Assembly (NCBI RefSeq): GCF_036588685.1
Contig: NC_086384.1
Coordinates: forward strand, 56,276,945 to 56,340,944
Direction: 5' to 3'
DNA: 64,000 nt
From: Mytilus trossulus
Taxonomy: Eukaryota > Mollusca > Bivalvia > Mytilida > Mytilidae
In this document: positions 56,386 through 64,000 of the stretch, in pieces
How positions within the stretch are numbered: position 1 is the stretch's first letter
Layout of the letters: the number at the start of each line of letters is the position of its first letter
Notes under the pieces: model-generated
Told to the model about the DNA's origin: nothing
What the model saw: the letters and a program-made list of their open reading frames with translations, nothing else
The model's database searches: none
Translations under genes and position numbers: made by a program

Positions 56386-58151
56386 AGAACGTATTAATCG
56401 AAATCAACGAGTTAAACATCATATAAACTATACACTTGGTAATCACCTATCTATATTTAAAAACGTACAATGGCAGGCATCAATTATTATGTGAACTGGG
56501 TCAAATACCAATTAGTAAATTACACGATATTTTCATAGAGCGTAACACCCTGTCATTCTTCAACCCACTGTATGAATATTCTCGTATAATTACAGCTTTT
56601 TGCCGAAAAACCTGAAGATCACAAACGTCATTTTCGGAAAATTAAATATATTAGCAGAGGTATTGATTTTATCAACTTATTTAGTATATTTAATGACTCT
56701 ACCGTTAAAAACTTTATACCTCCCTATTTTGATAATATAGAACCACCTATAATTTCATACCCATACAACAAAAACAGCAGAAGTTTAATTTTGAATTATA
56801 CGTCCTTTACATCAGACGTGAATATATATATTAATACCCCCTTAACTTGAAACTGTGAATCGTCTAAGTTTAGATATGTTCCCTATGGCCATGTTATTAC
56901 AGGGGACCTCAATATCGTCCAGGATAGAGAGGTTAAAACGTTTTGAAAAAAGGACCAAAATATCGTCCTCCATCTAAAAAAGATTGGAAAGAGTGTCGTC
57001 AAGTCACCAAAGATGCCCTTTCCTTGTTTGGTAAAAAGTGGTGTAAAAGGGAACAATCTTCATTCTTATTTAAATAAATGTATGAATTTGGTAGATAAGA
57101 GAATATCACATTTTGAAAATAATTTAAAGTAAATAATAAAGTACATAATACACCTATTTCCAGAATAAGAAATAAACTTCAAAAACTTTCAAAGTGGTTT
57201 GTGTTTGTACCGGCCGACAAAGCAGCCACCAATGTGGTGGTGGTATGCCGTAAATACTACACGGACGTTCTTAAGAATGAAATTTTAAATTCATCTACAT
57301 TCAAGTCCATCCGCTCCACAGAGAGTCATATAGTAAACAAACATATCACAACCACATCAAAGCTTAAGGCTTCTTCTGAACATTTGAAGGTCCCCACTAT
57401 ATATTGGCTACCTAAACTACACACAAAAAAAATTAAATATCGTTTCATCTCGGCCTCTAGTAAGTGTTCTACAACTAATCTTTCAGTACTCTTAACTAGT
57501 TCATTAACTACTATTAAAGAGCTTAATATCATAAACTATTGTAATAAAATGTATGAACATAGTGGTATAAACCATTTTCGGAGTGTAAAAAGTTCTATGA
57601 ATATTTTAGATAAATTACGTACTTTTGATGGTCCTTTTGATTCTGTTGACAGTTCTGATTTTTCTACTCTTTACACTACCCCTCCACACTATCTTATTAA
57701 ACAAAAGTTTTCATATTTACTTAAATGGTCGTTTGGTAAAGCTGAATGCAAATATATTTGCTGCAACTCATTTAAAGCTTTCTTCTCTAATGAGAAAGGT
57801 AAATACAATGTATGCTAGATATACTTACTGGAGGTGTGATGAGATGATTGAAGCTGTTATTTTTCTCTTTGATAATATTCATGTAAGTTTCGGCAACAAA
57901 GTTTATCGACAGGTTGTAGGTATCCCCATTGTGCCCCTTTAACAATAGACTTGTTTTTGTACTGTTACAAATCTCAGTTTATCACTAAACTCAGTAAAGA
58001 CCCGTCGAAATTGCATTTAATTGATAAATTCAACAACACATACCGTTATCTTGATGATATTTTTTCGTTAAATAATCAAGAATTTTCTCAATATACTGCT
58101 GAAATTTACCCCAAGGAACTTACTTTAAATAAATCAATTTTTTTTCGGTAA
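56386..58151 (+). pseudogene. Penelope-like reverse transcriptase, frameshifted (right arm)
   Basis: Mirror of 29,495-31,262. ORFs at 57,201-57,818 (VPADKAATNVVVVC, YWLPKLHTKK, DFSTLYTT), 57,625-57,942 (motif B) and 57,951-58,151 (TYRYLDDIFSLNN). WLPKLHK is WLPKLHT here, and near 56,386 one extra base relative to the left arm adds a further frameshift. Confidence 0.75.
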
Positions 58152-58612
58152 TAACTGTCCTTTCCAATACATGCAATAGGAAGTGTGAGGCCATAACACT
58201 TCTGAATCTTCTCTACATCATTGATGGTGATATTGCGGCTAGGCTAAAATGGCTTCTTAAAACCACCAACAATAGAATGTGATGCTACCTGAGGATGATC
58301 ACTTATTAAAGTAGGAATCTGACATACTTTTCTCCTTCTCAAATCCGAGTATCTTTTCAATAATTGGTTAAAATGGGTTGAGCATATATAAATATCAGTA
58401 AAATTCTTTGGCAAAAGACCAGATTCAGTTAAAAATATATTTTTGTCATTGCAATCACATGTGTTGATATCAGTTACATCATCAATTTGTGTTAAAATTG
58501 CAAACCATTTCGTGTGTCTCCTGCTGAAGCTACTTTTATTTTCAACATAAACAATAATGAGAATAATAATAAGAGTTGTACTAAGGGAAATAACTCTAGT
58601 AGAATTTTGCAC
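58105..58612 (-). pseudogene. Decayed Cys/His-rich ORF (right arm)
   Basis: Mirror of 29,034-29,541; the 122-codon part is identical in sequence and has the same in-frame TAG. Confidence 0.5.
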
Positions 58613-59794
58613 TCCTCATAGCAAATTTATATATGACCAAGGTAAATTATTTTTTTCTTATTTGAAATAACACATATCTGATTTTTGGCATATAAAAACT
58701 ATTAGGTGAGAACTTTGTATTCTGTTAATTTCTTTATCGATCCTATACTTTTTATCTTTTAATATAAGAAATATATTATGTTTTTTAGTCTTCTTATATA
58801 ACTAACAAAGTAAGACCGTGAGACCGTGCGGTCTAACAAATTTCTGATAATATCGTTAACAAAAACTTAACAGTGCGATCAACCAATCGCTAACGTTAAC
58901 ATATAATACCATAGTGCTTTGAAGTCTAGCAAGTACGGTCTAACAAAATCTTTTAGTACTGATAACAAATTTAAAAAAAATAAACCAATCGCTGATCATT
59001 ATTGATCCTCCTGACATCATTGCTATCTTCGCCATCTTTGTTACAGAAAATTATTTTCAAAGATCTTATTTATTTTTATAAGTCCATGAAACAAAACAGA
59101 AATATCCAGATGACATTCAGATGACATTCAGATTGGTCATAGTAATCAGCTGGAAATTATATTGAGGGTAATGAAATCATTTTTAGAAATGTTCAGTAAA
59201 CGACACAAGTTTTCCCGATGTACTCCGGGTTTTACATCAGTGTTGTTTGCAACGCCGTATCCTTCAATTTCATTGAAGACATCAAGCGAACATAAACTTG
59301 AACGGTGTATGATGTGCTTGCAAAAGTAAAAAAACAACTTACATAAACGCCAACGTGTACATAGAGATTTTCATTGAAAAGGTGTACTCCGGAATTATTC
59401 CGCTTTTGACTCCATTTTATATTTTTATTTGAGCTCTCTACGTTTGAGGTAGCAAAGGTATACACATGAATACAAAAACGAAAAAAAGTTTTTTTTTCTC
59501 TCTTTTGAAATGGTAATATACGCTGTTAAAATATATAAACATGCAGATATGTAATACCTATTGCAAGATTGCAATATTTTTAAAAATTGTTACATAAAAA
59601 AGTAAGCAAATTCAGTTCTAGAATTAATAGATTAAATTAAACTACAGGGACTTCGGCTTGTCAACTAAAATCACCACGGACCTGCTAGAGCACTAGATTT
59701 TTCATTACAGAAGAAGTTTAAGAACTGAATCGTTTCTCTATAGAGGTCAGTATTTAGTGGCAATCTATTTCCGTCTTGGGTTATGTATCTGGTC

Positions 59795-59898
59795 CACAGG
59801 CACTTGTTTCTATCCATGGGAAGACCCACTGTCAAATATATTTACGTAAATATATCGTTTGATAGTGGGTCTTCGCATGGATAGAAACAAGTGCCGTG
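59795..59898. mobile_element. 104-bp hAT-like fold-back MITE (right arm)
   Basis: CACAGGCACTTG...CAAGTGCCGTG palindrome with 8-bp direct repeats ATCTGGTC on both sides (the second at 59,899-59,906). Mirror of 27,748-27,851. Confidence 0.85.
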
Positions 59899-60019
59899 AT
59901 CTGGTCTATAAAAAATATTTTGCCACAATTTTGTATTTTATTAGTCTATTCATGAATTAGATTATGTGTCTGGTGTGATTTTTTTTTACCACTGAATTAA
60001 TCACCAATCAAACCATATG

Positions 60020-60225
60020 TATAAGAGGGGGGATAGGACCTTTATCAGGACTCCGGGATCGGATGTTTTTAACCTCGGGATTTTGGGATTGACCCTTTCA
60101 GGATCCGGGAATTCCTTTTTCGAATTTCGGGACCTCGGGATTTCGTGTTTTTAAGCCCCGGATTTCGGGATGAGGTATATTTTAGCCCGGGATTTCAGGA
60201 TCAGGACCCCTTCTACCCCCTCTCA
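60020..60225. repeat. GGGGTCCT-ended MITE-like repeat (right arm)
   Basis: Mirror of 27,422-27,627. Confidence 0.6.
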
Positions 60226-62633
60226 TATAAATGGATTGAATTTGAAAAAAATATCTGGAACCTGAATCCAAAGACAGAATGAATAAATAAATATAAATAT
60301 AACTTTTTTATGCATCCCATAAAAATACATATATATTGGCGGGACTAGACACTAACTAATTGTAGCTGATAATCAGTGATTTTATTGTCGTTTCATACAT
60401 AGGTAATAAAGATACAATATGGTACCAAACATTTGTTAAAAAACATATTCACTATTATCTTACATGTGTCTTAATAATTTCCGATAATATCAATAAAATG
60501 TCTTTCAAACTAGTGATGCCAGCGTATCAAACTTATAGTATGTCACTTTAAATTTGTTATTATCACATTCATTTTATCACAGAATGCAAACAGGGTAATT
60601 AAAAAACGGCGCTGATTGCAGTCCAAATTCAAAAACATTATAGAACTTTTTATAAATCACACTTATTTTGGACATTTTATATGACAAAATATATCTAATT
60701 AATTTTATGATAAAACTTTAGAACTATGTGGTCAATGTATAGCCTCAGCAGTTCCAACATTTTTTTCTATAAGATTACGCCACCAAAATCCATTAATCTC
60801 CAAGTCTTGGAAGTCTCGTGGACCGTGGAGTCCAAGATTTTGTCAACATTATACCAAAGAGTCTATCCGATTCATTTCCTATTAAAATACATTGTTCCCA
60901 GACCACTGCAGCTGCCTGCTGGTAAAAGTGGTCTCTAACTTTTACTGTTGTCACATAAACATGCAATTTTTTTACCCAATTTCAAGTTTTTGAAGTTTTT
61001 TTACCATAAATTATTCTTCCATATGTATTAAATGTACTTTAAATGTAAAGAAAAGTTACAAAAAGCATTCCACATGATTATGAGTATAAAATGTAAGATT
61101 AAAGATTATTTAGAGTCGATTTAGGCGGTAGCACATATTTTAATACATATAAAAATTCATACAGAAGCTATGAGAAATTGAAATTTGTTATTTTTTGTTC
61201 ATTTCTATGCTAGGATGTTATGATACAAGAAGTCTAATTGCACAAATACTCTTGCATTCAACTTTTTTGCAGACAGCATGGTCTAATGCACATTTTTTTT
61301 TTCACTTTTCAAGGAAAACTTGCACGCAGTTTTAGTCTAAATTGGCATATATATTTGAACCACTAACTATTCTAAAGAAGACTGCTTTTTTATAGATTTA
61401 GTGAAATATTTATGATGGACTACATATTTTATGTACAAAGCTCTTCACATTTCACATACAATGTACATGAAACAGGCCGTTTAACCAGGGCCATGAATAA
61501 AACATATTTTGCACATTTTTCTGTGATAATCTACTTTTCTCTAGATTCGGAGTTCACCTAATGGGTAATAGAATTTGAATTGAGCACAGAAACACAAATA
61601 TCAAAACATAAAAAGCCTTCAAATAAAAAGTCAGCATGCCTGTAACCCATAAACATGGAAACTGCTTTAAACTGCTTATTTAGCCGTTAAATGACAGAAT
61701 TTCTATCAAACACAGATTTAAATCCTTTACTTTTATTGAGACCAGTAAACCATTCAGGGAAGTTGCCAAAGTACAGAATCTACATTTACTGATTTCATCT
61801 CTTAGGCCAGAGAAGAGTTATTTCGTAGTGCATTTCTTTTAGACAATACATTGTACATTCAAATTAAAAAAAAATGGCACTTGTTCAATCTCAAAAAGAT
61901 TTTACAGTGTAGTGTACTACTATTGGGACAAATAAAGCAAAATTATAGAAACTTCTACCAGCTCTCTAACTCAAAATATTGACAATTCTGTGTTAAGGGT
62001 GTCTAAAATTCAGTTTGACAGCTTCAGACATACTAATTTTTTCCCTTTTCCACTGGACCAAATCACTACTTAACATAAAAATTCAGCACCCAAATTTTTT
62101 ATCATGTAATTTCATCCCCTTACTTAATATTTCATGCATAAAATGTCAAGAAATAAATTAGAAAAGGGTACGAAAAAAATTGGCAACTAATACACTGTTT
62201 ACACTAGGGAATATATATATGTGGACAATGAAAATCAAAGGACAATAACTGTGTCCTCGCACCAATTGCTAAACCTCTTTTCTAGTCTCTAACTTTAATT
62301 TGTCTCAACAAATGTTATAAAACTTATACACTGCTTATAACAACAAAACACAGATTAAGTTCAAATTTGACTTTTTTCACTGTTTCTGGTCTTGAGTTAC
62401 AATTATTTATGCTCCATTATTATAAAATGGAAAAATATCCAAATCTATGGTGGATCTAAAAAACTTTTTTTTACGGATTATATTTATTTATATATATGAT
62501 TTACAAACTTCAGAAAAGGTTGAAAAGCATTTTAATTTGAGGATATTCCAACCTGAAGCAAGTTGTACCAATGTTAATGATGGATGACCCTGTTAGAATA
62601 CTGTGCATACCTGGGGCTAAAACTTAATCAAAG

Positions 62634-62708
62634 ATGACCTTTGCTGAAGTGGTGAGACTTGCTATGCATGTAACAGGAGACCAAACTGAGACCACCTTTG
62701 ATATAAAG
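62634..62708 (+). CDS. Candidate first coding exon, second copy (right arm)
   Basis: Plus-strand mirror of 24,939-25,013: ATG at 62,634, the same 25 codons starting MTFAEVVRLAMHVTGD and ending FDIK, donor AAG|GTATGA. If the arm continues, exon 2 is expected near position 65,450-65,520, outside the window. The two copies would be transcribed away from each other from the shared duplicated region. Confidence 0.45.
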
Positions 62709-64000
62709 GTATGAAAATGATGTCTATTATTATAAGAATGAATGGAATATATTCCAGTTGAATGTGACTTTTTTTTTATATTTCCTAGTCCCTACAAACA
62801 AAGTTTTGGGAGATACATAGAAATCCCTATATCATCCATCTGTAATTTTTGCAAGTGCAACCCCTCAGATCTGCTGAAATTGATGACATTACACAGTAAA
62901 ACATAGGGCTCCTTATCAGCGAGGTGTATAGGCGAGTTAGGATAGTCGAGTTATGAAGGGCAAGATATGAAAGACCAATTGCAAGTAACAAAAATAACAT
63001 TTTTCTCTAATTTCTTAAGAATTATATATACAGTCATATATATATAATATATATATACAGTGAGTGAGTCTTAAAATGGTTGTGGCGTCTGATTTTGTAA
63101 TCAAAATTTTAACATTTACTTTACATTTAATAAACAAAGCATAGATGTACCCAAACTTAGTTATACATTGCATCAGGAAGGGTCCCGGTATTTTGATTGC
63201 AGAATTTGAAAAAGTTATGTGATAATTATTTATAAGAGGCCATATACATGTATGTTGGAAAGTCATGCACACATAAAATTCTTTCATGAGAGTGACAGTG
63301 TTCATTTTTCTAAAATAAAACTGGATACACTGTAGATACAAGACAAAATGTATACTGTTCTGAACAAATCAAGCATAAGAAAATTAATCATGTAGACAAA
63401 TAAAATAAACTTGCAAATTGCCAGAACAAATATTGCCTCTACAGCTGCCCCAAAAAGACCACTCTTAATGAAATTTGCAGCAGAAGAGGTCTTTTACATA
63501 TAAGTGCTATAGTTTTAGTTACTATCTCTCTTTAAGGTTAAAATGGCACTCACAGTGTTGTCTATGAATTTAATGATCATGATGATAATTAAATTACAAG
63601 CCATCCTCAGTATTTCAAAAGGCTATCTGTTTCTATGGAAAATAAACATACTTTGTGTAGAGATTACATTTTTATTACATGACACTCAGACACAGATGAA
63701 CAACATAAAGATGATCGAATCAACAATACTGTAAAAATTCTATAAGCAATCATCCTTCAAAAATGTTAAAGAGATACACCCAAAAAATATAAAAATAGTT
63801 TTCCCCACATATCACATGAATGAATAATTATATCTTAAAAATAAAATATATCATATTTTTGTTATTGGTTAATAAAATTCATTTTATTGGAATTTTGTTT
63901 ACAGTGTATAGAAATGAAGAAATCAATGGGAGCCCCTGCCAAAAGGAGGAGTGTTGTTACAGAATATATAAGTTCCCAATGGTAAAACTATTCTGGAATA

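Larger units (their letters stand above)
43889..64000. repeat. Right arm of giant inverted repeat (runs off window)
   Basis: Reverse-complement copy of 22,986-43,747 without the 661-bp insertion. It reaches the last base of the window still matching, so its end is unseen. Gene-free stretches mirror those noted for the left arm (for example 45,222-45,982, 49,390-49,958, 58,620-59,790, 60,230-62,625 and 62,715-64,000). Confidence 0.97.

Noticed and set aside
22986-64000. Viral genome or polinton-like element with long inverted ends
   Set aside because: No capsid, polymerase B, integrase or packaging ATPase ORFs. The arms hold a mixture of unrelated transposon relics and a host-like exon.

Overview
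AT-rich eukaryotic DNA, most likely from a marine mussel (Mytilus-like bivalve). I infer this from dispersed repeats I remember from mussel sequence: the GACGCGCGTTTCGTCTAC family, the TTTATACGACCGCA-ended element, and two SINE-like families carrying CCTGACTTGG. No database search was possible. There is no bacterial-style gene density; most of the window is repeats, decayed transposable elements and introns.

Layout. (1) 1-8.3 kb: plus-strand candidate terminal exons among dispersed repeats, with a poly(A) signal near 8.24 kb. (2) 8.66-14.07 kb: three different minisatellite arrays back to back, with units of 79, 52 and 33 bp. (3) 15.0-25.0 kb: four candidate minus-strand exons that join in phase into a small protein of about 159 aa that I do not recognise. 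Between them lie a SINE-like copy, an inverted repeat and a 1.9-kb element with terminal inverted repeats. (4) About 22.99 kb to the window end: a giant near-perfect inverted repeat. The left arm (22,986-43,747) and right arm (43,889-64,000) flank a 141-bp spacer. The right arm runs off the window, so the true arm length is unknown (at least 20.1 kb).

Each arm carries the same items in mirror order. From outside to centre these are: the first coding exon of the minus-strand gene model; a TIR-like repeat; a 104-bp hAT-like hairpin MITE with an 8-bp target duplication; a decayed Cys/His-rich ORF; a frameshifted Penelope-like reverse transcriptase; a SINE; a deleted RecQ-like helicase gene fragment; a second RT fragment; a compact LTR retrotransposon coding only a gag-like zinc-knuckle/coiled-coil protein, with a 5'-truncated LINE nested in one LTR; a MITE; SINEs; a TIR element with GGGGGAAA-rich ends; a CRE/E-box cluster; and a 188-bp tandem array next to the axis.

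The arms are not identical. They differ by scattered substitutions, small indels, a nonsense change in the gag ORF, and a precise 661-bp insertion present only in the left arm. A recent real inverted duplication and a head-to-head misjoin of two haplotypes both fit. A single-molecule fold-back read artefact fits less well. Which of these is true is the main open question.
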